Assembly: GCF_016775155.1 (NCBI RefSeq)
Contig: NZ_JAEUGD010000067.1
Coordinates: forward strand, 457,022 to 521,021
Length of the DNA: 64,000 bases
Direction of reading: 5' to 3'
Source: Fulvivirga marina
GTDB lineage: Bacteria > Bacteroidota > Bacteroidia > Cytophagales > Cyclobacteriaceae
Shown here: positions 37,029-45,299 of the stretch, in pieces
Position numbering within the stretch: the first letter of the stretch is position 1
How the letters are laid out: every line of letters starts with the position of its first letter
Notes under the pieces: generated by a model
Databases searched by the model: none
What the model was told of the DNA's origin: nothing
What the model saw: only the letters and a program-made list of their open reading frames with translations
Position numbers and translations under genes: made by a program

Positions 37029-37882
37029 ATATCGCTTTTTTAGCTTCAGGAAATTTGGGTTTCAAAACAATTAGTAACTTACTTAAAAAATATAGCCCCG
37101 CTTTCATTGGTACTGACTCCAACTCTAAGGACATCATTCACTTGGCTTCGCAATATCAGATTAAGCTATTTATCGGGAATCCGAGGAACGGCCGATTATT
37201 GAAATTCATGAAAGAAACTAATATTGATGTTTTGTTCTCCATTAATTATTTGTTTCTATTAGAATCCGATGTTATCAACTCCGTTAACCATGCTTTAAAT
37301 TTGCATGGGAGCTTATTGCCAAAGTATCGGGGACGTACCCCACACGTGTGGGCTATTATTAATAATGAGAAGATAACAGGTGTCACTGCTCATTATATTG
37401 ACGAGGGGTGCGACACGGGTGATGTTGTATTTCAAAAACAAATCAAAATATCGAGAAAAGCTACTGGAGCGGATTTATTAAAAGAATTTGAATATTTATA
37501 TCCTACTATAGTTGAAGATGTTCTCTCGGCTCTAGAACATAAAACCTTAAAAAGGAAAAAGCAAATGGATTCAGAAGCCACCTGTTTCGGAAAGAGGACA
37601 CCGGAAGATGGCAGAATTGATTGGAACTGGCAAAAAGAACGCATTTATAATTGGGTGAGAGCTCAAGCTTATCCATACCCTGGAGCTTTCACCTATTATA
37701 ATGGTGACAAAATAATAATTGATAAGATTGAATACAGTAGCAAAGGTTATAGTCAAACTGATCCAAATGGTCTGATTTTGAAAAAAAATCCAGTTATAGT
37801 CAAAACCGCAAATGGAGCTATTGAACTTAAGTCTTTAAGAAATTCAGATTTAAATTTAATCCCAGGAAAAACTTTGGAATAA
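37025..37882 (+). CDS. Methionyl-tRNA-formyltransferase-like N-formyltransferase, in the position of PseH
   Basis: 285 residues. NLHGSLLPKYRGRTPHVWAI carries the formyltransferase signature, with the Asn-x-His pair, and ITGVTAHYIDEGCDTGDVVFQ supplies the catalytic Asp. The C-terminal part (ARID-like RAQAYPYPGAFTYYNGDKIII) is an Fmt_C-type beta domain. The family uses N10-formyl-tetrahydrofolate; ArnA, VioF and QdtF formylate nucleotide-amino sugars. It sits between pseG and pseI, overlapping both, and no GNAT acetyltransferase PseH is found. I infer that it formylates the C4 amine left by PseC, giving a 7-N-formyl pseudaminic acid. It is unlikely to be the housekeeping fmt, given this context. 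Confidence 0.82.
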   Translation: MNIAFLASGNLGFKTISNLLKKYSPAFIGTDSNSKDIIHLASQYQIKLFIGNPRNGRLLKFMKETNIDVLFSINYLFLLESDVINSVNHALNLHGSLLPKYRGRTPHVWAIINNEKITGVTAHYIDEGCDTGDVVFQKQIKISRKATGADLLKEFEYLYPTIVEDVLSALEHKTLKRKKQMDSEATCFGKRTPEDGRIDWNWQKERIYNWVRAQAYPYPGAFTYYNGDKIIIDKIEYSSKGYSQTDPNGLILKKNPVIVKTANGAIELKSLRNSDLNLIPGKTLE

Positions 37883-38925
37883 TGAAAATAGGAAACTTTG
37901 ATTTAAACGAAGGGCATACGTTTATAATTGCAGAATTATCGGCCAACCATAATCACGATTTTGAAATTGCCGTAAAAACTATTCAGGCTGCAAAAAAGGC
38001 TGGGGCTGATGCCATAAAATTACAAACGTATACAGCAGACACCCTAACGATTAATTGCGATAATGAGTACTTCCAAATTAATCAAGGGTCATTATGGGAT
38101 GGGATGACACTATACAAGCTCTATGAGCAGGCATACACACCATGGGAATGGCATGAAAAATTACAACAAGTTGCTACCAATGAGGGATTAGAGTTTTTCT
38201 CTTCTCCATTTGATAACACAGCTGTTGATTTTCTGGAAAACCTGAATGTTCCGGCATATAAAATTGCATCTTTCGAAATTCAGGATATTCCATTGATTAA
38301 ATATACTGCGTCCAAAAAGAAGCCTATTATAATTTCAACGGGTATTGCAGAAGAAGAAGACATTGCCTTGGCTGTCAAAACCTGTAGAGATGAAGGAAAT
38401 ACGGATATAGTTCTTCTTAAATGTACATCATCATACCCTGCACCTGTTGAGCTTGCCAACCTTAGGACAATACCAGACATGAGGGATCGATTTCAAACCG
38501 AAGTGGGATTATCAGATCACACTTATGGTATCATTGTACCTGTAACCTCTGTAGCTCTAGGTGCTAAGGTTATAGAAAAGCATTTTATTTTAGATAAAGC
38601 ATTGGGTGGCCCGGATGCCGACTTTTCACTTAATATTGAGGAATTTAGCCAAATGGTACAGAGTGTACGTGAAGCTGAATTGGCATTAGGAAAAGTAACA
38701 TATGAAATTTCAGAGAAGGTAAAGGCAAATCGAAAATTTGCACGATCCCTGTTTATTATCGATGATGTTAAAGCCGGGGAAGAAGTGACTCTTAAAAATA
38801 TTAGATCAATTCGACCGGGCTACGGCTTACATCCAAAATATTTGCATGAAATAATTGGGAAAACCTTCACGCAGAATCTTAAGGCAGGTAGCCCTCTAAG
38901 TACTGACCATATTAATTGGACTTAA
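37882..38925 (+). CDS. pseI: Pseudaminic acid synthase
   Basis: 347 residues. NeuB/NeuB-like TIM barrel (FIIAELSANHNHDFEIAVKTI, GADAIKLQTYTADTLTI, YEQAYTPWEWHEKL, FFSSPFD, YKIASFEI, IISTGIA, LKCTSSYPAP, GLSDHT, IEKHFILDKALGGPDADFSL) and a C-terminal SAF domain (about 285-347; SLFIIDDVKAGEEVTLKNIRSIRPG). It condenses PEP with the 6-carbon sugar to a nine-carbon acid. The LSANHN and WEWHEKL motifs favour PseI over NeuB. It overlaps the formyltransferase stop by one base. Confidence 0.93.
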   Translation: MKIGNFDLNEGHTFIIAELSANHNHDFEIAVKTIQAAKKAGADAIKLQTYTADTLTINCDNEYFQINQGSLWDGMTLYKLYEQAYTPWEWHEKLQQVATNEGLEFFSSPFDNTAVDFLENLNVPAYKIASFEIQDIPLIKYTASKKKPIIISTGIAEEEDIALAVKTCRDEGNTDIVLLKCTSSYPAPVELANLRTIPDMRDRFQTEVGLSDHTYGIIVPVTSVALGAKVIEKHFILDKALGGPDADFSLNIEEFSQMVQSVREAELALGKVTYEISEKVKANRKFARSLFIIDDVKAGEEVTLKNIRSIRPGYGLHPKYLHEIIGKTFTQNLKAGSPLSTDHINWT

Positions 38926-38957
38926 TTTCTATTAACAAGAAGTACATTATAGAACAA

Positions 38958-39437
38958 ATGAAAAAACTATTTGGGTTTATATTACGAGTTCATGATTTTA
39001 TATATCGAAAATTAAGTTATCTAAAATTAAAGACCCTGATTAGAGAAGTTGGAGAGAATACCAGTGGTAACTGGACAGTGGAAATTAAATATGGACAAAA
39101 TATAAAAATTGGTGCACATACAACAATTGGGCCCTACTCAACACTTGGAGCCATGAGCCCAATAGTTATTGGCAACTTTGTAAGAATATCAAAAGGAGTC
39201 ATTTTAGAAACGGCAGGATTGAATTTAAATGCGCCTCCCCCTTATAAACATCAATCCAAACCTATTACCATCGAAGATGGAGTATGGCTTGCCACCAATG
39301 TTATAGTTTTAGGAGGTGTAACCATTGGGGAAAACTCAATCATCGGTGCTGGCGTAGTGGTGACAAAAAATGTAGCTCCTAATAGCGTGGTAGTAGGACA
39401 GTCAATGAGGCTCCTTGACAAAAAGATTACAAGATAA
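38958..39437 (+). CDS. Left-handed beta-helix acyltransferase
   Basis: About 159 residues from the ATG at 38958. An upstream in-frame TTG at 38916 would add 14. Hexapeptide-repeat signatures are seen as IKIGAHTTIGPYSTLG, PIVIGNFVRISKGV, ITIEDGVWLATNVIVLGGVTIGENSIIGAGVVVTKNV and SVVVGQ, the trimeric LbH fold of sugar O-acetyltransferases (WcaF/NodL-like). It probably adds acetyl groups to a sugar of the glycan from acetyl-CoA. The catalytic His of these families is not obvious in the visible loops. It starts 32 bases after pseI and the next gene opens 16 bases on. Confidence 0.78.
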   Translation: MKKLFGFILRVHDFIYRKLSYLKLKTLIREVGENTSGNWTVEIKYGQNIKIGAHTTIGPYSTLGAMSPIVIGNFVRISKGVILETAGLNLNAPPPYKHQSKPITIEDGVWLATNVIVLGGVTIGENSIIGAGVVVTKNVAPNSVVVGQSMRLLDKKITR

Positions 39438-39453
39438 AACTATTATAATCAAA

Positions 39454-40332
39454 ATGATATATTATATAAACAGGATTAAGGGACTTTTTTATTCAAAGAT
39501 AAGCACAAGCCCAAAACTTCGAGCTTTGTTTCAAAAAGTTGCCGCAAGTTTTATAATTGAAAGAGAATTAAAAGGTAACAGTATTCATTTTGAACTTACA
39601 AATCTTGATAAACACAAAGAAGAATTGGAAGAAAAAGGCCTGACCTATTTAGGGAAAATTATTAATGATGACGTAATTGATAAACTAACAAAATATATTA
39701 ATAAATTAAATTGTTTTGATCCCTGGCAACAAAACTTAGGAGAGTTTACAATCGATAAGGTGGATGATACAACCCACACAGCAAGCTATAAAAGAGAGGA
39801 CTTAATCAAAGAAAAGATAATTTTTGAAATCGCCAATAATTCATCAATACTTGAAATTGTCAAAGACTATCTTAAAGCTACCCCAACGATAAGTAACATT
39901 AATGCTTGGTGGTCCTTTGCAGGAAGAAAATCTGCACAAGAAGCACAAAACTTTCATAGAGATAACGATGATATTAAATTTTGCAAGTTTTTCATTTATT
40001 TAACAGATGTTACTGAAGAATCAGGACCTCATATCTATGTAGAAAAAAGCTCTGGCTCGCAAAATTTAAGAAAAATCAAACGGTTAAGTGATGAGGAAGT
40101 AAAAGCTTCATTTAATCAAGATTTAATTCAAACTCTCATCTTCCCAAAAGGTCATGCATTCCTTGAAGACACATATGGCATTCATAAAGGACAGCTCCCA
40201 CGGTCGGAAAATAGATTGCTCTTGCAAATCGAATACTCATTATCACCTATAGGATATATTAAGTATAAGCCAGTCACAGTAAATGGCTATACCAATTACT
40301 CCAAGTATATAAATAGACTGGTAATAAAATAA
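39454..40332 (+). CDS. PhyH-family Fe(II)/2-oxoglutarate dioxygenase-like protein
   Basis: About 292 residues from the ATG at 39454. The iron-binding HxD is in NFHRDNDDIKF. The distal His is probably in GIHKGQLPRSENR, with the 2-oxoglutarate-binding Arg in that same phrase. The double-stranded beta-helix core includes KFFIYLTDVTEESGPHIYV. This is the phytanoyl-CoA-hydroxylase (PhyH) superfamily, which hydroxylates small molecules. Its position inside a polysaccharide locus suggests hydroxylation of a sugar, a lipid carrier or an N-acyl group. Function unknown. Confidence 0.72.
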   Translation: MIYYINRIKGLFYSKISTSPKLRALFQKVAASFIIERELKGNSIHFELTNLDKHKEELEEKGLTYLGKIINDDVIDKLTKYINKLNCFDPWQQNLGEFTIDKVDDTTHTASYKREDLIKEKIIFEIANNSSILEIVKDYLKATPTISNINAWWSFAGRKSAQEAQNFHRDNDDIKFCKFFIYLTDVTEESGPHIYVEKSSGSQNLRKIKRLSDEEVKASFNQDLIQTLIFPKGHAFLEDTYGIHKGQLPRSENRLLLQIEYSLSPIGYIKYKPVTVNGYTNYSKYINRLVIK

Positions 40333-40341
40333 GAAATACGT

Positions 40342-41790
40342 ATGAAAACTCTCATTTTAATTAACCAGGCTCCTCATTATGGTTATACTTATATAGAAAT
40401 TGGACGTGCTTTAATAAAAAAAGGACACAAAGTCATATATGCATTAGATAGTACTTTCACGTTTTTTGAATATGAATCTTACTTTTCAAGTGATGACGAG
40501 GTTATTATTTTTTCAGATTTTTTCAAGAAAAATTACAGAAATACCAAAATAAGTACAAAGAAATTTTATGATGAAGATTTATGGACAATGTTTTTTTCAG
40601 ACTACGAGAGAATAACGGCCTATGGGCTTCACAAAAAGAAAGATTCATTTTATTTTAAATCCGTAATAGCGAACCTATTAAATTTTTTTACCGAAATATT
40701 CTCTTCCGGAGATATCGATGCTATTCTTTATGAAAATGTAAGTAACTCTTTTGCTTACGCTGCCTACCTTGTTGGCAAAGAGAATAATGCCATCTACCTT
40801 GGCTTAGCAGCAACAGCCCTTCCAAATAGATTTTCAATTGAGGAGCATCCTTTTTTTGAAAGTCAAGCCATTATGAATAACTATAGAGATATAATTAAGG
40901 CCACCTCCGAAGCCGACATTGAAAGCAGAAACTGGGCTGAAGATTATTATGCTAACTTCATGGCTATTGAGCCAGATTATATGTCTGGCCAACGTAAACT
41001 TTTAGAGAAAAATCTAGCATCAAAATATCTGGATAAAAGTAAATTATTTCAAATAACATTTATTTTGAGATTTTTCAAAAAATATGGCCTGCAGGAAAAT
41101 TTCTTTAATTTTCAGAACCCTGCCTTACTCATTAATTGGGCATATTTTAAAAGGAATGTAAGGAGGAAGTTTAGGCTACCCCGTATAAATAAATTGTATG
41201 ACATTCAAAACATAGAGCAATTAGATACAGATTCTAATTACCTTATTTATCCTATTCAATTTCATCCTGAAGCTTCTACCTCGGTAAGGTCCCCTATTTA
41301 TATAAATGAATACTACAATATTTTAAACATTTCCATTCAGTTACCCTTCAATTATACTCTTCTTGTTAAGGAACATCCAAGTGCCGTTGGATTTAACAAG
41401 GTCGATTTTTATAGGAAAATTAAAGCATTGCCAAATGTCAAATTAGTCAATCATAATATTAGAGCAAAATCATTAATAAGCCTGTCCAAAGGAGTAATAA
41501 CAGCTACAAATACAATGGGCTATGAAGCACTTATCATGAATAAAAAAACCTTTGCTTTAGGCAGGTGCTTTTACGAAACTCACCCTAACTGTGTAGTCAT
41601 AAACAATTTTAACGAACTTTTTAAGAAAATTAAAAATGAAATCGAAGATATAGAGGTAGTTGACCCCATAAAATATATTCAAGCATATTATCAAATAACT
41701 TACCCAGGAAGTGCTGTATATAAAAAAGAAGTCAATCAAAAATTTGTTGAACAGGTTAGCAGTCAAATTATAAAGCGTTTTGAATCTTAG
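40342..41790 (+). CDS. Probable capsule-type (Kdo-transferase-like GT-B) glycosyltransferase
   Basis: 482 residues, no signal peptide, GT-B-like N-terminal HYGYTYIEIGRALIKKGHKV. The C-terminal half has the Capsule_synth pattern: LIYPIQFHPEASTSVRSP, LLVKEHPSA, then ATNTMGYEALIMNKKTFALG, as in KpsS/LipB-like enzymes. The context (next to pse genes, before Wzx) makes it a candidate for sialic/nonulosonic-type sugar transfer from a CMP donor, but this is an inference. Its end overlaps the Wzx start by 11 bases. Confidence 0.6.
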   Translation: MKTLILINQAPHYGYTYIEIGRALIKKGHKVIYALDSTFTFFEYESYFSSDDEVIIFSDFFKKNYRNTKISTKKFYDEDLWTMFFSDYERITAYGLHKKKDSFYFKSVIANLLNFFTEIFSSGDIDAILYENVSNSFAYAAYLVGKENNAIYLGLAATALPNRFSIEEHPFFESQAIMNNYRDIIKATSEADIESRNWAEDYYANFMAIEPDYMSGQRKLLEKNLASKYLDKSKLFQITFILRFFKKYGLQENFFNFQNPALLINWAYFKRNVRRKFRLPRINKLYDIQNIEQLDTDSNYLIYPIQFHPEASTSVRSPIYINEYYNILNISIQLPFNYTLLVKEHPSAVGFNKVDFYRKIKALPNVKLVNHNIRAKSLISLSKGVITATNTMGYEALIMNKKTFALGRCFYETHPNCVVINNFNELFKKIKNEIEDIEVVDPIKYIQAYYQITYPGSAVYKKEVNQKFVEQVSSQIIKRFES

Positions 41791-42997
41791 AATTATATTT
41801 AAATTCTTATCTACATCTGCGGTAATACAAGCCTTCAATTTATTACTTTCCTTTGCTGTTATTAAATGGCTATCACTAACAGAATTAGGACGATATAATA
41901 TTGGAAAATCGATAGCCGGAACCTTTCAATATGCTAATTTAGGATACCGCTATGGTTTAGATCGCAGGCTTCCTGAATCTACAAATGATGAATTAAATAG
42001 CTTAAGACTAAGCATATGTATTTATATTAATACAGGTGTTTCCTGTCTGATTCTACTATTCATAACACTACGATATGGTTTTAATTGGTTTTACATTATT
42101 TATGGGTCTGGGGGAGCATTTATTTCCGGATTTACTTTAATAAGGGTTTATTTCAGAGGAACGGACAAATTAAATTATTTTATTAGCTCATCATTTTATG
42201 GAGGAATAATACCAATTGCATTTCCCATATTGGGATTAATACTTTTTGGATTAACTGGGCTTGCAGTCTCCTTTTTTATTGTTTCTTTAATGGTCTTTAT
42301 TTTTTATCTACAAAAAATAAAACTAAAACCCATAAAGGAAGTCTGGTTACAAAAACAATATAGTCTTATATTTTTTAAAGTTGGAAGTATTATTTACCTA
42401 ACTAATTTCTTCCAATTTCTAGCTAATAATTTTGATAGATTTTTCATTGAAGCATTCTCTGGATTAGCCACTGTAGGAGAATATGGCATTATTATTTTGG
42501 TCTTTTCACTGTCGATTATTGTTCCCGGGTCAGTGGTAGAAATGTTTTTCCCTCAATATATTAAAGATAAAAGGAACAAAAAAGCTATTATGGCTAATGT
42601 GAAAAAGCATATTAAGATGAACTTGCTCTTAATTCTACCATTTATATGCCTTGCATATGTACTTTTACCATACGTTGTTCCTCTGATTTTTGAAAAGTAC
42701 AGCTACCTAGTGGAACCAATGCAAATCACATTAATTGCATTAATTCCTTATATTTTTTTAGGCCCTATATATTGTTTATTATTTGCTTTTGATAGACATA
42801 AGCAAATTCTTTTATCAAATGTAATTGCATCTATTTTATACTTTACATTACTATATATTGCATTATCTAATAACAGTCAAATAATCACTCTTGTATACCT
42901 TAAGATATCATATACTTTTTCTTATCTCTTAGTCATGGGTATTTTCTTATTTTTAACTTTGCTGAAAAACAAAGCTATTTTTAACAATGGGATTTAA
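41780..42997 (+). CDS. Wzx-type polysaccharide flippase
   Basis: 405 residues with about 12 transmembrane helices, MATE/MOP-superfamily (RfbX-like). The opening FKFLSTSAVIQAFNLLLSFAVIKWLSLTELGRYNIGKSIAG and the middle FDRFFIEAFSGLATVGEYGI are typical. It moves undecaprenyl-linked repeat units across the inner membrane. The start is a TTG (41780) overlapping the preceding gene by 11 bases; no other start is close. It overlaps the following gene by 11 bases. Confidence 0.85.
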   Translation: MNLRIIFKFLSTSAVIQAFNLLLSFAVIKWLSLTELGRYNIGKSIAGTFQYANLGYRYGLDRRLPESTNDELNSLRLSICIYINTGVSCLILLFITLRYGFNWFYIIYGSGGAFISGFTLIRVYFRGTDKLNYFISSSFYGGIIPIAFPILGLILFGLTGLAVSFFIVSLMVFIFYLQKIKLKPIKEVWLQKQYSLIFFKVGSIIYLTNFFQFLANNFDRFFIEAFSGLATVGEYGIIILVFSLSIIVPGSVVEMFFPQYIKDKRNKKAIMANVKKHIKMNLLLILPFICLAYVLLPYVVPLIFEKYSYLVEPMQITLIALIPYIFLGPIYCLLFAFDRHKQILLSNVIASILYFTLLYIALSNNSQIITLVYLKISYTFSYLLVMGIFLFLTLLKNKAIFNNGI

Positions 42998-44096
42998 AGT
43001 AAAAAAACCGAAAGGTATATTGATCTTATTGTATGTATTTTTAATGATGCTTTTTCCTGTTTCATTATTAGAAAATTTCAATAATAATGAATCCCTCAAA
43101 GACGGCATATTTCTTCTCAGAATGGCTGTACTTACATTAATTATAGTACTTTTTTTTGTCGCTAAAAGGAAAATTAAAATACCACGAGCAGCGCTATTTT
43201 TTTTCATTTTAATCATTGTAGTTATCGCTGTATCAGGAATAACAAAGTTTGCAATTGATACATTAATACTAATCTCACTTACAATTATTTATCACAATTT
43301 AAGCGATGACAACAAAAGGTATATTATAAAAACATTATGTTCCTATTTTATCTTTTTCCCAATATTCATCCTGTTTTTAATTCAAGTCAAAGTCCTAGAA
43401 AACAATTTCTACAATGATGGGTCTTTATTATACAAGTTTGGGTTTAATAACCCAAACTACTTTTCTTTTACACTTCTCTTTGGTTTTTTATTAGCCTATA
43501 TCAGTAAGAATTCTATAAAGTTACTTCTGGCTTTTATTTTCATTTGTCTAACATACCCTTTTACCAAAACAATATCAGTATTATTAATAAGCACTACACT
43601 AGTACTTACCATACCATTGACTAAGCTACGTCTTCTCAATAAATTAGCTACAGCATTAATACTTATCATTATGTCTACCTTAATAAGCATTTTGGTATTC
43701 AATCCAACATGGCTGTTACCAACGAATTGGGAAAATATGGCGGCATGGGAATATGGAAATAACCTTATGTCACGAGTCCACAATAATGCTCATCAACTAT
43801 TAGAGATAAAAGAATGTGGTTTTTGGTTGGGTGGAGTACCTAGTAAAGAAGATAACTTTTTTGTCAACCTTTGGTCCGCAATAGGTATCATCGGACTTAT
43901 CTATTTTCTGTTACTGTCCTTTAATGCTGTAATTAAGGTTAACTCTATATCTGCACGTGGATCAATGTTTATTATTTCTCTTATTCTAATAGCTCTTATA
44001 GAACAAATCCTATATTCTACTTCTTTAATATCTATTCTATATTTTAACTATCTCCTTATCCCTAAAAAACAGATTCATCTTCCCGAAAAAATATGA
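42987..44096 (+). CDS. Polytopic membrane protein, candidate Wzy-like polymerase
   Basis: 369 residues, about 10 membrane helices, very AT-rich and T-rich. A large periplasmic loop near residues 240-300 (NWENMAAWEYGNNLMSRVHNNAHQLLEIKECGFWLGG) is followed by NFFVNLWSAIGIIGL, the placement typical of O-antigen polymerases. Sequence similarity to a family cannot be confirmed by eye. Located between wzx and a glycosyltransferase gene; overlaps wzx by 11 bases and the next gene by 4. Confidence 0.55.
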   Translation: MGFKVKKPKGILILLYVFLMMLFPVSLLENFNNNESLKDGIFLLRMAVLTLIIVLFFVAKRKIKIPRAALFFFILIIVVIAVSGITKFAIDTLILISLTIIYHNLSDDNKRYIIKTLCSYFIFFPIFILFLIQVKVLENNFYNDGSLLYKFGFNNPNYFSFTLLFGFLLAYISKNSIKLLLAFIFICLTYPFTKTISVLLISTTLVLTIPLTKLRLLNKLATALILIIMSTLISILVFNPTWLLPTNWENMAAWEYGNNLMSRVHNNAHQLLEIKECGFWLGGVPSKEDNFFVNLWSAIGIIGLIYFLLLSFNAVIKVNSISARGSMFIISLILIALIEQILYSTSLISILYFNYLLIPKKQIHLPEKI

Positions 44097-45199
44097 ATAA
44101 AAAAAAAATAATTTGTGTTCATTTACTGAATGATTTTAGTGGTTCTCCTAATGTGCTGAGGAATGCCATAGATATACTGGGTGAAAATTATGAAATTGAA
44201 CTCTATACTAACAAAGGCGAGGGATTCTTATCTAATTTAAATGTAAAATATAGATATATAAATTACAGGTTTTACAAATTTCCTCTCTTTACAATTGTCG
44301 CACTGCTCATTGCACAGACCCAGCTGTTCTTTAAAATAATTGTTAATCACTACAATGATAATTGCATTGTACTTGTTAATACAGTATATCCTTTTTCAGC
44401 ATCAATTGCAGGTAAAATACTTAAAAAGAAAGTAATCTATTATGTTCATGAAGTTAGGCTAAGAAATTGGCTTATGGATAAACTAACTTTTAAAATTGCT
44501 TCCATTTGCAGTGACTATATTATTTATGTATCGCAATACCTGAGGTCGCAAGTAGCTCCTCGACTTAAAACCAAATCAACAGTTATCTATAACACTGTAT
44601 CTTCGACTTTTCTAAGCGCTCAAGAACATAAAAAAGTAAGTGATTCCAACCGTTTAGTATTCAATGTAATTCTAATAGCTTCAAACAAAATCTTCAAAGG
44701 TACCCATACCATGATTAAACTGGCTGAAGAGATGCAATCATTCCATAATATTCAATTCACTATGATGCTAAATGGAGAAAAAAAAGCTATTGAAGAATTG
44801 AAAAATAGCTGCAAAGACATTACCAACTTATTGATATTAGACAGTTCATATAATATCAATGATTTGTATGCTAATTCTAACTTACTATTAAACTTATCTA
44901 TTTCAGAAGATTGGATTGAAACTTTTGGTTTAACTATCTTGGAAGGATTTTTTTATGGCATTCCAGCAATAGTCCCTGATATTGGTGGACCAACAGAGAT
45001 TGTAGATAATAACAAAAATGGCTTTCATGTAAACACTCGTGATATAAATGAAATAAAAGAGAAGATTATGTTATTATATGATAAACTAGATATCTATAAA
45101 GAATTCAGTTTAAGCGCTAAGGTAAAAGCCCAAAAATTTAGTTTATATGAATATCAAAAACAGCTAACTCAAGTTTTTAAAGAAGTGCATAACCTATAA
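44093..45199 (+). CDS. GT4-family glycosyltransferase
   Basis: 368 residues, GT-B fold. C-terminal donor-site features: NLSISEDWIETFGLTILEGFFYGIPAIVPDIGGPTEIV (EGFxxGIP and GGPxEI, the E-x7-E signature) and LNGEKKAIEELKN. The N-terminal acceptor domain starts IICVHLLNDFSGSPNVLRN. It transfers a sugar from a nucleotide donor to the lipid-linked oligosaccharide. Ten consecutive A residues (44099-44108) follow the third codon. The next gene is 100 bases downstream. Confidence 0.87.
   Translation: MNKKKIICVHLLNDFSGSPNVLRNAIDILGENYEIELYTNKGEGFLSNLNVKYRYINYRFYKFPLFTIVALLIAQTQLFFKIIVNHYNDNCIVLVNTVYPFSASIAGKILKKKVIYYVHEVRLRNWLMDKLTFKIASICSDYIIYVSQYLRSQVAPRLKTKSTVIYNTVSSTFLSAQEHKKVSDSNRLVFNVILIASNKIFKGTHTMIKLAEEMQSFHNIQFTMMLNGEKKAIEELKNSCKDITNLLILDSSYNINDLYANSNLLLNLSISEDWIETFGLTILEGFFYGIPAIVPDIGGPTEIVDNNKNGFHVNTRDINEIKEKIMLLYDKLDIYKEFSLSAKVKAQKFSLYEYQKQLTQVFKEVHNL
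44099..44108 (+). repeat. Poly-A tract (A10) at the 5' end of the GT4 gene
   Basis: Ten A residues in a row in codons 3-6. Such a tract near a start codon is prone to slippage by polymerase or ribosome, which would shift the frame early in the gene. Confidence 0.55.
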
Positions 45200-45299
45200 T
45201 ATACTTTTCAACCCTAACTTAGGCGTTATCCTGCTGAAATTCTTCAGTTTGTCTGTCCATTAAGAAATAATATCTCTTATAACTAATACCCGACAAAAG

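Noticed and set aside
45232-45250. Small hairpin CTGAA / TTCAG upstream of the Wzy/WaaL-like gene
   Set aside because: Only a 5-bp stem, below what I would call real.
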